Shown here: positions 26,024-34,945 of the stretch, in pieces
Layout of the letters: every line of letters begins with the position of its first letter
Numbering within the stretch: the stretch's first letter is position 1
Assembly: GCA_023230485.1 (NCBI GenBank)
Contig: JALNXG010000030.1
Span: 1-42,445 of the forward strand
Length of the DNA stretch: 42,445 nt
Origin: Melioribacteraceae bacterium
GTDB lineage: Bacteria > Bacteroidota > Ignavibacteria > Ignavibacteriales > Melioribacteraceae
Direction: 5' to 3'
The notes under the pieces: model-generated
What the model was told of the DNA's origin: nothing
The model's input: the letters and a program-made list of their open reading frames with translations, nothing else
Databases searched by the model: none
Made by a program: the position numbers and the translations under genes

Positions 26024-27457
26024 TTAGAAGAATGGTGAAACAATACTTTTATTCTGCATTAGTATTTTATTCATATCATACTTGATAGTAACTAAATTCG
26101 TAGCCGTATCATAATCAAAACTATCTAAATCCCTTCCCTGTGGAATGTATGCGGGTACAAATACTGAAGTACCGTAATCACCGGGATTAACATTCGGGTT
26201 AGCGTCAATCTGTCTATTCATTACAGGAAGACGAATTCCGAGATCGCTCATTCTTCTTCCTTCAGAGAATAGAATCTCTTGGCGCATTAAATACAATACT
26301 CTAAATGCTTCATTATTATCGCTCAATCCATCTATCTGTTCTAATGTAACACTTGTAGCAGAAATAGGATATGTATTAATTGTTGAACCGGATCTTTTGA
26401 AAATTAGTCCACCAATAGCAGGCGAAGACGGATCAGCTTTCACTTTATCATTATTGTTGTTTGGTCTGTTTCTTCTCGGGTCTCTGTCAAGATACGGAAC
26501 TACATTACGTGTCTTAACAAGTTGAATTAAATTTCGAAGTTGGGTTTTTGTCCCTTCAAGATCGCCATTTGAAAGAGCAGCTTCGGCTAATATTAAATAT
26601 GCTTCTTCCGATTTAAGTACCGGAATCGGATCGCTGCCGTCTCGATTGGCAAATTTTGGATCAAGAAAATCAAGACGAGGAAGCGGCTGCATATCATTTT
26701 GATTTCTTACAACCGTAAAAAGATTCATTCTATTGGCTAAATTAATCGGATCATATTCGGCATTATAAACATAGTTACCGCTTAGTCCTAATGCTTCGTT
26801 AGCTGCTTGAATAGAGCTCGCTTTATTTCCATCTTGTCTATATGCTCTTGCAAGAGCTAATTTATTATTGATTCCATTAGTTCCCGAACCATCTAATTGA
26901 TATGATTTATTAAACTGTTCAATTGCTGTTTTAATTGCCACTTCTGCTTTTATCATATTTCCATTTTCTTCTAATGGGAAAGCTTGGAAATTTTCGCATA
27001 ATAAAAGTATTGCCATTCCTTTATAAAAATGAACTCGTGCAGCATCTTTATTTGTTGATTGCTGGTCTGCCTTTAATACAGTATTAAGACCGAAATCTGC
27101 TAAAGAATGCAAAGTCTGAAGCTTACCATAAATCTCTCTGAAATCACCAAGATATTGGTCATTTGGAGTAATTAATCTTGGATCATCTAATTGTGTGGAA
27201 ATATATGTAGATGTATTAAGATAATTATCCGAAACTACTTCGGTAAAAAAGGAAGCTCTGTTCACTGCATCTGAGAAAGCAAATTCTAAGCCTGATAATA
27301 ATGGTTTAGCACCGCCTGTTGCATCTTTAAATAACTTCTCTTGTGTAATGGATGGATTATTAACTTCAGTTGGATCAATAAGTTCGCAGCCGGTATTAAA
27401 AATCATCAAAAAGAGAAGTAATGCAGATATACTAAATACATATTTTATTCTATTCAT
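26024..27457 (-). CDS. SusD/RagB-family outer-membrane lipoprotein
   Basis: SusD-like lipoproteins cap a SusC porin at the cell surface and capture glycans or peptides for TonB-driven import. The 477-residue protein has a lipoprotein signal ending LLFLMIFNTGC, then ELIDPTEVNNPS. A helical TPR-like body follows (for example GINNKLALARAYRQDGN and SEEAYLILAEAALSNGDL), and the RRMSDLGIRLPV segment near the C-terminus is typical of the family. I prefer the ATG at 27457, with AGATGAGG about 6 nt upstream, over the ATG 12 bases earlier. It lies 20 nt after the SusC gene. The cargo is unknown; nearby GH92 and DUF5060 enzymes hint at glycans. Confidence 0.9.
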   Translation of the reverse strand: MNRIKYVFSISALLLFLMIFNTGCELIDPTEVNNPSITQEKLFKDATGGAKPLLSGLEFAFSDAVNRASFFTEVVSDNYLNTSTYISTQLDDPRLITPNDQYLGDFREIYGKLQTLHSLADFGLNTVLKADQQSTNKDAARVHFYKGMAILLLCENFQAFPLEENGNMIKAEVAIKTAIEQFNKSYQLDGSGTNGINNKLALARAYRQDGNKASSIQAANEALGLSGNYVYNAEYDPINLANRMNLFTVVRNQNDMQPLPRLDFLDPKFANRDGSDPIPVLKSEEAYLILAEAALSNGDLEGTKTQLRNLIQLVKTRNVVPYLDRDPRRNRPNNNNDKVKADPSSPAIGGLIFKRSGSTINTYPISATSVTLEQIDGLSDNNEAFRVLYLMRQEILFSEGRRMSDLGIRLPVMNRQIDANPNVNPGDYGTSVFVPAYIPQGRDLDSFDYDTATNLVTIKYDMNKILMQNKSIVSPFF

Positions 27458-27477
27458 TATATACCTCATCTTTTTTA

Positions 27478-30309
27478 TTATAAATTATATGTTAGTCCGA
27501 GTCTGAATTGACGCGGAGCTGAAATATCGAGATAACCATAACCACCGGTATTTGCTAGATTCGGTTGGAAGCTATTCAATTCAGGGTCTAAAGCAGTCGT
27601 CTTGATTCCAAATTCAGCGACATTTCTAAGACTTGCGGAGATTGAAAGTCCCTTCAAAAACCCTTCATGGAACCGATAGTTCATTGATATCTCTCTTATC
27701 TTAATCCAATCGGCATCTTCTAGCCAAACAGAAGAAGCACTTTCAAAAGAATAATTTTCTGGCACTATATCTTTTGTATCTTCAGTTCCATTAAAATAGC
27801 GGAGAGTTTTTTTGAGATTTACTATCTGATGTCCAAATGCAAATTCTGTTAATCCGGAAATAGTAAGATTTCTGAATAGAGTTAGATTGAACGAAAAATT
27901 ACCCGATTGCTTCGGTAATGGAGAGCCGGTTAAAACTCTTTCAAATTGACCTGTATAATTTCCGTTAGCATCTTTAACCGGTACACCTACTCTGAAAACT
28001 CCGAGTGTCTGACCTTCTTCTACGCGTCTTGGGAGGAATGTAAATGATGAAAGATCGAATGGTGCGGCACCGCCGAGACTTTCGACTTTATTTTCCAATG
28101 TGGAGAAACCAACTCTTAGATTAAATAGAACATTTTCTGATTGAATTACTTCGGCATCCATTCCAATTTCAATACCTTTATTTGATATTTTCCCTACGTT
28201 AGTCCATTGGAGACCAAATCCTGAAGCAGGATCTTTTGGAACTTGGAAAAGTGCATCTTTTGTAAGCTGATCGAAATAAGTAAATTCCAATGAAATTTTA
28301 TCATTCAATAGACCCATATCGAAACCAAGATCGATTGAGTTGGTTTTTTCGGGCTTTAGATCATTATTCCCGGGATTAGCAAAGCCAAGTCCTGATTGAG
28401 ATAAGAATGAATTCGCTGCATAAGTTCTATCTCTTGTAAATGGTGGCGGGAAGTTGCCGGTCTGTCCCCAAGAGGCTCTTAACTTTAATGTTGATATGTA
28501 TTCTTTAATCATTACAGGGAAATATCCTTCTTCTGAAATATTATAAGCTATACCTGCCTTTGGATAGAATTGTAAACCAATCTCTTTACCGAAAGTGGAA
28601 TTACCGTCAACTCTGAATCCGAGATCCATAAATACTTTATCAAATAATCCAATCTGATCTACGAGATGGAACCCGCCGTTAAATAATTGACGATTATTCT
28701 CTTGAGCATTTATTTGCGAAGCATTATCAAAATCATCAGTTCCGGGTATGGTGAATTTATCTCCCTGTGCTGCGGATTCTCTATCTTCCACTCTGAATCC
28801 CGTAACTCCGAATCCAATTGTCTGCTCAATCGGACCAATTTTAGGAAGAATATAAGAGCCTGCATAAGAAAGTGTAACTGTCATATATTCTCTATCGGCA
28901 CGATATAAATATCCTCCTTCTTGGAAGAAGAATAATCCTGATTTTATCGGGACATAATCTCTCTCTTCATTTTTTCTATAATCGATACCGAAAGTAAATC
29001 TATTTGTAAACTGCTTGTTTGGAGTAATATCTAAATTTAGAGCTACTCTAAAACGATCATCATCATCACTAATTTTATCGGTGGTCATAATGTTGAGTAT
29101 AGAATCTCTAGAAGCTTCGTTAAATCCATTTATATCGTTGTGGCTTCCATCTTCAAAGCCACCATAAGGAGCAGTCGGGAGGTTATTATTAGTAGCTCTT
29201 CTATATTGGGATTTGGTATAGCTTGAAGAGAGTTCAAGAGTAGAAATGTCTGATAACAAAGCTCTAAATCCACCATTAAAGCTATACGATTTTGAACGCA
29301 TCATATTATCTAATAGAACACCATCGGACATATATGTTTTACCTCCGACATTGAAAGTAAAATTTTTCTCGCCGCCGGAAGCGTTGAATGAATAACTCTG
29401 ATAGTAACCGGTTTTTAGAACTTTATCTTTTATAAATTGTTCGGTTACAAATTTTTCATTCGGGGCATCAAAGCCCGATGTTGTATTAATTGACCATTGA
29501 GTTTTACCGGGCATACCTTTTTTTGTGAATATCTGAATTACTCCATTGGCAGCTTCTGAACCGAATAGTGTTGATGCAGCACCACCCTTGATAACTTCGA
29601 TTCGATCAATTTCACCGATTACAAGATCAGCTAATGCAGAAGACTCTGCTCCACCTGTATCTAATGCAAGACGGAAAGCATCCTGATTATCAACTCTTAC
29701 ATTATCGACATACACAACCGGTGTAGAACTTGTAAGAACGCTCTTAAGTCCGCGTGCGGATACTCTTCCCGCAGTTCCGGGCATACCGGATGAACTAAAG
29801 GAATTTAATCCGGTTACTCTTCCTTGGAGTAATTGATCTAAAGATTCTACCGGCGCAGCTTTGATATTATCAGTATTGATCGTAGATACACTTGAAGTCA
29901 ACTTTCTTCTTTCAGTAGCAATTCCTTGACCTGTTACAACCACTTCATTCATTTGAACAGGCGAAGATACAAGAGTAAAATTAACATTAGATGTAATCCC
30001 CCCTTTCACGATCACATCCAAAGCTTGATCCTTAAAACTAACGAATCTTGCATTTACTAAATAAGTACCTTCGGGAACATTTGCTATTTCGTATCTTCCG
30101 TCAATATCTGTTGCTGCACCGGTATTAAGTGCTTTGATAAAAACATTTGCACCAATTAATGCCTCTCCAGTAGTTTGATCTTTTACCGTGCCTTTAATTG
30201 TGCCATGTTTTGCTTGTGCGATAGTATTATTTTGAAAAGCTATTAATACTATCAGAAATAAAGTGAGAACCGGATATAGATTTCTCTTAGGTAAATTTTT
30301 CGTTACCAT
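27478..30309 (-). CDS. SusC/RagA-family TonB-linked outer-membrane transporter
   Basis: This is a 943-residue TonB-dependent channel. After a signal peptide (to about residue 32) comes a carboxypeptidase-regulatory-like domain (about 34-120; GTIKGTVKDQTTGEALIGANV) and then the SusC-type plug, with MNEVVVTGQG, VESLDQLLQGRVTGL, SARGLKS, VVYVDNVRVDN and VIKGGAASTLFGSEAANGVI. The remainder is a beta-barrel ending in a terminal LGLTYNL strand that suits BAM insertion. It is the first gene of the SusCD pair. The untranslated leader carries a hairpin at 30373-30391. The LytS/LytTR system encoded divergently about 0.6 kb upstream is a candidate regulator. Confidence 0.93.
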   Translation of the reverse strand: MVTKNLPKRNLYPVLTLFLIVLIAFQNNTIAQAKHGTIKGTVKDQTTGEALIGANVFIKALNTGAATDIDGRYEIANVPEGTYLVNARFVSFKDQALDVIVKGGITSNVNFTLVSSPVQMNEVVVTGQGIATERRKLTSSVSTINTDNIKAAPVESLDQLLQGRVTGLNSFSSSGMPGTAGRVSARGLKSVLTSSTPVVYVDNVRVDNQDAFRLALDTGGAESSALADLVIGEIDRIEVIKGGAASTLFGSEAANGVIQIFTKKGMPGKTQWSINTTSGFDAPNEKFVTEQFIKDKVLKTGYYQSYSFNASGGEKNFTFNVGGKTYMSDGVLLDNMMRSKSYSFNGGFRALLSDISTLELSSSYTKSQYRRATNNNLPTAPYGGFEDGSHNDINGFNEASRDSILNIMTTDKISDDDDRFRVALNLDITPNKQFTNRFTFGIDYRKNEERDYVPIKSGLFFFQEGGYLYRADREYMTVTLSYAGSYILPKIGPIEQTIGFGVTGFRVEDRESAAQGDKFTIPGTDDFDNASQINAQENNRQLFNGGFHLVDQIGLFDKVFMDLGFRVDGNSTFGKEIGLQFYPKAGIAYNISEEGYFPVMIKEYISTLKLRASWGQTGNFPPPFTRDRTYAANSFLSQSGLGFANPGNNDLKPEKTNSIDLGFDMGLLNDKISLEFTYFDQLTKDALFQVPKDPASGFGLQWTNVGKISNKGIEIGMDAEVIQSENVLFNLRVGFSTLENKVESLGGAAPFDLSSFTFLPRRVEEGQTLGVFRVGVPVKDANGNYTGQFERVLTGSPLPKQSGNFSFNLTLFRNLTISGLTEFAFGHQIVNLKKTLRYFNGTEDTKDIVPENYSFESASSVWLEDADWIKIREISMNYRFHEGFLKGLSISASLRNVAEFGIKTTALDPELNSFQPNLANTGGYGYLDISAPRQFRLGLTYNL

Positions 30310-30372
30310 ATTAACCTCAATTTTTTAAAGTTAGTTTAAATAGTTTCTTTTTTGAGACAGGTATCCATAATC

Positions 30373-30391
30373 ATTCATCCCCCCGATGAAT
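30373..30391. repeat. Inverted repeat with a C5/G5 loop upstream of SusC
   Basis: ATTCATC-CCCCC-GATGAAT forms a perfect 7-bp stem with a five-base loop, 64-82 nt upstream of the SusC start. It could be an operator or a leader hairpin in the SusC mRNA. Confidence 0.4.
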
Positions 30392-30477
30392 TGTTATTAA
30401 ATAATATTTTGGTTTATAGAACTTGTAACTTATTTAAGTCTATTGATAAAAAAAATCTTCCTTTTATAAGCGGTAGA

Positions 30478-30726
30478 TTAATTATCCAAGCGGTTTTTCT
30501 TTTTATTCATAGCAATTTTATTTTTAGAGCAAATAAACAATAAATGAATTAATGAAACAATGGCAAAAATAATGCAGCATATTGAAATTACTCCCATTAA
30601 TACGATTTTATCGCTACCAAAGAAAATTGGCTTAGAATTAATTATGAAGTAATAATAAACATTAATAATTATTCCGCTTAATAGAGTAAAAAAAAATAAA
30701 TGTTTTTTTACGTTTAACTTATTCAT
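30478..30726 (-). CDS. Small two-helix membrane protein, unknown function
   Basis: This is an open frame of 82 residues with two clear hydrophobic segments (about 9-30 and 40-66) and a lysine/arginine/asparagine-rich tail (KNKIAMNKKKNRLDN), i.e. a short two-helix inner-membrane protein with basic ends. A GAGG lies 9 nt before the ATG. I recognise no family. It fills most of the 580-bp interval between the SusC gene and the divergent LytS-type kinase, which is otherwise without coding sequence. It may accompany the kinase or the transporter. It could also be a chance frame in AT-rich DNA, though the balanced two-helix pattern argues for a real gene. Confidence 0.45.
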   Translation of the reverse strand: MNKLNVKKHLFFFTLLSGIIINVYYYFIINSKPIFFGSDKIVLMGVISICCIIFAIVSLIHLLFICSKNKIAMNKKKNRLDN

Positions 30727-30889
30727 GACAAGGCCTCAACAGTTTTGTTTCTCTTTTAGACGCACAATGATTTTAAAAAGTTGGTGTAAAAATTTATACC
30801 CTAAAAATCCTTATATATGTGGAACACTTTTTAGCCATTCGCACGTCTAAAATACCACTAGTAAGATTTTATTATTAAATAATATATAG

Positions 30890-32038
30890 ATGAATTTAAT
30901 TGCGCACTTTAAAGGGGGGGACGCAATTCAAATGAAATTACAAAAGATATCCCATTATTTTAATTCAAAAATGTCATATCCAAACCACCCTTCATTTAAG
31001 GTAGTTAATATTATTGGTTGGGTGGTTCTAATATTGGTTGATTCATTTATTGTAAGTCCTGAAATTACTCTTGTAAGTGCTAGGGAATTTATTTCAAATG
31101 CACTTCAATGGTCATCAGGTTATTTCGTTACTTCTTATGTGAGAAAGGTTTATAAATATTATCCATATAAAAAAAAGAATCTAATTCAATTTTTGGTTTA
31201 TATTTTGATAATATCATTTCTAGCATCGATCCTTTTGTATTTTATTGCACATTTTATTTATATACTTTTTGCATTTAATGAAGCAAAAGTGATTCTAAAA
31301 TCGGTTTATAATATTTCATATTTAACTCGTCAACTAACTCGATTTTTTCCATTAATGACTTCATGGAGTCTTCTATATTTTGGAATTAAATTTTGGCTAG
31401 ATTTAATTTATGAAAGAGAAAGAGCACAAAAATCTGAACTACTTGCTAAGACTGCACATCTTAAGATGTTGCAATATCAGGTAAATCCACATTTTCTTTT
31501 TAATTCTTTCTGCTCACTTCGCGCACTTATTCGTATTGATCAATCTAAAGCTGAAGATTTTGTCGGTAGATTGTCAGATTATTATCGATATACTCTCCTA
31601 GGAAGAGAGAATAACACTGTTGAACTTATTGACGAAATAACAGCGATTAAAAATTATGCGGAAATTGAAAAGGTAAGATTTGATGAGAAAATTATTTTTA
31701 CGTTTGATATAAAAGAAAATTCAAAGTCATGTAAAATCCCAGGTTTCATTATTCATCCGTTAATTGAAAATGCAATAAAATATGGAATGAAATCAAATAA
31801 TATACCTTTAGAAATATTCGTTTCAACGAGATTTGAGAATGAAAAGCTATTTGTTGATGTAGAAAACAATGGGGATTGGAGTGAATATGATTCTTCTTCA
31901 AAAAATGGTACAGGAACAGGTATGAAAAATATAAAAAGTCGCCTGGAGTTTTATTATCCGGCTCATCATTCCTTAGAAATAATCAAAGAAGAAAACAGAA
32001 TAAAAATTAGAATAATTATATGGGGGGATTTATTGTGA
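30890..32038 (+). CDS. LytS/YehU-type sensor histidine kinase
   Basis: This is a 382-residue membrane kinase of the His_kinase (PF06580) family. About four transmembrane helices lie in the first 180 residues, followed by a coiled-coil linker (YERERAQKSELLAKTAHLKMLQ), the phospho-acceptor motif QVNPHFLFNSF, and an ATPase region with PLIENAIKYG and GTGTGMKNIKSRL. The start is uncertain: ATG 30890 gives the longest form, while ATG 30932 follows a G7 tract at 30914-30920 that could serve as ribosome site. The stop overlaps the response regulator's GTG start by 4 nt. It should phosphorylate the adjacent LytTR regulator; the signal is unknown. Confidence 0.88.
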   Translation: MNLIAHFKGGDAIQMKLQKISHYFNSKMSYPNHPSFKVVNIIGWVVLILVDSFIVSPEITLVSAREFISNALQWSSGYFVTSYVRKVYKYYPYKKKNLIQFLVYILIISFLASILLYFIAHFIYILFAFNEAKVILKSVYNISYLTRQLTRFFPLMTSWSLLYFGIKFWLDLIYERERAQKSELLAKTAHLKMLQYQVNPHFLFNSFCSLRALIRIDQSKAEDFVGRLSDYYRYTLLGRENNTVELIDEITAIKNYAEIEKVRFDEKIIFTFDIKENSKSCKIPGFIIHPLIENAIKYGMKSNNIPLEIFVSTRFENEKLFVDVENNGDWSEYDSSSKNGTGTGMKNIKSRLEFYYPAHHSLEIIKEENRIKIRIIIWGDLL

Positions 32039-32759
32039 ATACAATAAAAACAATAATCATTGATGATGAAAAATTGGCACGAGAAGACTTAAAAGCTTTA
32101 TTAAAAGATTTTCCTGATATCGAAATTCTTGGTGAAGCTGATAACGTGGGAAAAGGGATTAAATTGATTGAAGAAGAAGAATTTGATCTTATATTTCTCG
32201 ATATACAAATGCCTGGTGAAACAGGATTTGATTTACTAAATAAAATTAAAACAGATAAAAAAATAATATTTGTTACAGCTTATGAGCAATTTGCAATTAA
32301 AGCTTTTGAAGTAAGTGCACAGGATTATTTATTAAAGCCAGTGAATAAAGAAAGATTAGCAATTGCAGTGAATAAAATAAGGAATAGCGAAAATAATACA
32401 ATTGACAAAAAATATAAACCATTGGAATACTCCGATACTATATTTTTACTCATGAATAATTCATATCAATTCATCAATATTAGTTCTATCATAAAAATTA
32501 ATTCTGCGGCAATTATTCGGAAGTCTATACTAAAGGAAAGGGGAGAGGATTAGTATTAAAATCAATGAGGGAATGGGAAGAGAGACTTCCAGAAAATAAA
32601 TTCGTCCGTATTCATCGAAATACTATTATTAATTTAGAATATTTGGAACGCATCGAAGAATGGTTTAATTATGCTTATCAAGTTTACCTAAAAGAATTTG
32701 AAAAACCGGAAACAATGAGCAGAAGGTATGCGTCATTACTAAAAGGAAGAATGGAGTAA
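32035..32759 (+). pseudogene. LytTR-family response regulator interrupted by a one-base frameshift
   Basis: The GTG at 32035 follows a G6 tract and overlaps the kinase stop. Frame 1 encodes a receiver domain (D10, D11, phospho-acceptor D56 in FLDIQMPG, and LLKPV) and the beginning of a LytTR DNA-binding domain (residues about 135 onward). At about 32511 the frame is lost and frame 1 stops at 32553. The adjacent frame continues the domain exactly: NYSEVYTKGKGRGLVLKS, then REWEERLP, FVRIHRNTIINLEYLE and SRRYASLLKGRM, ending at 32759. Adding one base in the GGCAATT stretch at 32509-32515 restores a 241-residue protein of standard length. It is either a recent mutation or a sequencing or assembly error; no slippery site for programmed shifting is evident. 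Confidence 0.88.
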
Positions 32760-32921
32760 TGTTTTATCAATGGTATTTACCTTCTGAAAAGGAAAATTAC
32801 CTTTTGAATAAATCAAATTCATTTTGTGGGATTAGTTAATGATATTTACAATAGAAATTGGGGGGAGTAGAAAGAGCTAATAGGGGGCTCTAATCTTACG
32901 AAGCAATCACTCCTAGTAGAG

Positions 32922-32955
32922 CAGCCTTTTTCCGTTAAAAGAAAAAGGCTGTTTT
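32922..32955. terminator. Intrinsic terminator after the LytS/LytTR genes
   Basis: CAGCCTTTTTC and GAAAAAGGCTG form a perfect 11-bp stem around an 8-nt loop, followed by TTTTC. It lies between the regulator gene and the convergent CotH-type gene. The rest of the 204-bp gap (32760-32921) shows no gene. Confidence 0.85.
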
Positions 32956-32963
32956 CATTATCT

Positions 32964-34874
32964 TTACTTTACTAAAATCATTTTCTTTGTGATAGTTATT
33001 TCACCTGTATTTAGTGTGTAGAAATAAATTCCGCTCGATAGACCGGAAGCATCGAACATTACTTTATACTGACCCGCTTCTTTTGTCTCATCTACTAAAT
33101 TTATCATCTCTTTACCAAGAATATTATAAACCGTAAGATTAATAAACGATTCTTTCGGTAATGAATAATTTATTGTTGTCGTGGGGTTAAAAGGATTAGG
33201 ATAATTTTGCTCCAAAGCGAATTTTGTTGGGATTTGCTCTTCGTCTTCAATACCAACAATAGTACTCTCCATGTAATAAAGTGGCGACACAGAAGTTTTT
33301 GTATTTAAGTGATACCCGGCACCGGCAAATTTATATTTGCCCGGTTTGGAAATATTTATCTCCACCGAATCAGATAAAACATTGAATGACATTTCCGGAG
33401 AATCAGAAATGAATTTTAATGAATCTGAATTTTGTATCGAATTATAAAATATAGATAATGGTAATTTAGCCGAATTGCCTTTTACTAAGTCATCATATAC
33501 AAATGCTTTTGTCTTATAATCATTCCAATCAATAAATGTATACGAACTCAATATCTGCGAGTTTATCCAATTGATTCTATTATAAATCCAAACTTTTAAA
33601 TAGTTAACATCATCTTCATATGTTTTACCAATATAATTATTAGGCCAAACATATTCGCCAATAATTTTCCATTTTTCAAAATTCCTGATTCGAGCTTGAT
33701 TAGTTAGTATTACGAGTGAATCAATTTTATCATCAAAATAATTATAACTCAAAGAGGTACCTTTTAGATCATTCCACTTTTTCGCTAGCCTGTTTTGAAA
33801 AACAGGGTCCAAAAATAGTTTCTTAAACCAAAATGGTGTAAGCCATTCGCTATAATTTTTAGTAAGTAATTTCCAACCTTCCGTAGTATATGAGTCATCA
33901 TAATTAACATTGCCGAAGCCGAGATCATAATCCCAAACTGGCCCGAAAGTTAGTCTCCCATCTTCACTATCGCGGTCTTTATAAAGAAAAGTGGATAAGC
34001 GGTAACCATCAACATTCTTTGTAATCTCATTTGCAATAAATAAATCAACGAAAGAATCGAGATTAATATTATGATAATAGCCTCTAACCGGATCGTTATA
34101 AAGAGCAGTATTTAGATTATTTTCAATATCGTAAATATATTTTTGAATATAAGTTTCTTGTTGTGGTACTAGATCTTTTTGTTTAGGAGTATCATATTGA
34201 AAATAGACTTTACGAGAAACATCATCTAAAGGACGGAATCTAGAGAACCATCCTTCAGTATCTGAACCAGTAAGTTTATCTAATTTAATTATATAGCCGC
34301 CAGTTAATTTATCACCTGTGGAATCCTTTGGTTCTAATTTCTTTATATTAACTCGATTTTTATCTCGTTTAATTTTTTCCATTAGAATATAAGCCCCCCT
34401 ATATTCACCGTTAATCACTAATTCGCAAAATTTATTACGAGAAGCATATCTTCCCATATCAGTGGCTAATTGATATACTAATACATTGCGGAACATTGTT
34501 TTGTCGGTATAAGGTGCAGAAAGTATCCAATCGCTTTCTTCTGGAAATCCAAGCAATGAAACGTCCAAATCTTCTCCCAGCGAATCGGCAGTTTCAAATC
34601 CATATTGTTTTTTAGGGAACATTTGAGAACTGCTTCCTCGAATTTCGATTCCAATCCAACCATCATATCCATTAAGACTATCAGTTACATGATTAATATT
34701 CCCGGGTCCATTATCTATAATGCCCATTTTTACTAATACTTTTGGTTCATCAACTATCGTCTTACCTTTCGTATCAATAATTACAATCGGAAGATTGGAA
34801 GACGTAAAATTCACTTGTGAATACATTGTGCTGCTATATGCCAGAATAAATAAGAATAATATTTTTTTCATCAT
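32964..34874 (-). CDS. Secreted CotH-kinase-domain protein with T9SS type A sorting domain
   Basis: This is a 636-residue secreted protein. The signal peptide is at 1-19 (TMYSQ). A CotH kinase-like domain (about 45-400) carries ELVINGEYRGAYILMEKIKRD, KLDKLTG, NVDGYRLSTFLYKDRD and the metal-site-like GPVWDYDLGFGN. CotH family members transfer phosphate to secreted proteins, or, in some bacteria, are associated with polysaccharide or cellulosome-type secreted proteins. The last about 88 residues (FALEQNYPNPFNPTTTI to ITKKMILVK) are a type IX secretion C-terminal sorting domain. A TAATTTTG element lies 44 nt upstream of the start. Function outside the cell is likely; the phosphorylated target is unknown. 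Confidence 0.88.
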   Translation of the reverse strand: MMKKILFLFILAYSSTMYSQVNFTSSNLPIVIIDTKGKTIVDEPKVLVKMGIIDNGPGNINHVTDSLNGYDGWIGIEIRGSSSQMFPKKQYGFETADSLGEDLDVSLLGFPEESDWILSAPYTDKTMFRNVLVYQLATDMGRYASRNKFCELVINGEYRGAYILMEKIKRDKNRVNIKKLEPKDSTGDKLTGGYIIKLDKLTGSDTEGWFSRFRPLDDVSRKVYFQYDTPKQKDLVPQQETYIQKYIYDIENNLNTALYNDPVRGYYHNINLDSFVDLFIANEITKNVDGYRLSTFLYKDRDSEDGRLTFGPVWDYDLGFGNVNYDDSYTTEGWKLLTKNYSEWLTPFWFKKLFLDPVFQNRLAKKWNDLKGTSLSYNYFDDKIDSLVILTNQARIRNFEKWKIIGEYVWPNNYIGKTYEDDVNYLKVWIYNRINWINSQILSSYTFIDWNDYKTKAFVYDDLVKGNSAKLPLSIFYNSIQNSDSLKFISDSPEMSFNVLSDSVEINISKPGKYKFAGAGYHLNTKTSVSPLYYMESTIVGIEDEEQIPTKFALEQNYPNPFNPTTTINYSLPKESFINLTVYNILGKEMINLVDETKEAGQYKVMFDASGLSSGIYFYTLNTGEITITKKMILVK

Positions 34875-34918
34875 CTCTTTTCTTTGTTTTTATGTATTTG
34901 TTTGTATTAATAAAAATA

Positions 34919-34926
34919 CAAAATTA
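34919..34926 (-). promoter_or_regulatory. Putative -7 element of the CotH-type gene
   Basis: TAATTTTG on the minus strand (CAAAATTA on the plus strand) lies 44 nt upstream of the ATG and is identical to the elements at 18964 and 20781. Confidence 0.45.
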
Positions 34927-34945
34927 TCCATTAACTATCCCACCA

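Noticed and set aside
32505..32565. Programmed ribosomal frameshift in the LytTR gene
   Set aside because: No slippery heptamer or downstream structure is visible; a mutation or sequence error is simpler.
30379..32866. Runs of six or seven G or C clustered around the LytS/LytTR genes
   Set aside because: Similar runs occur in unrelated genes (for example near 34394), and two of them are better explained as ribosome sites.
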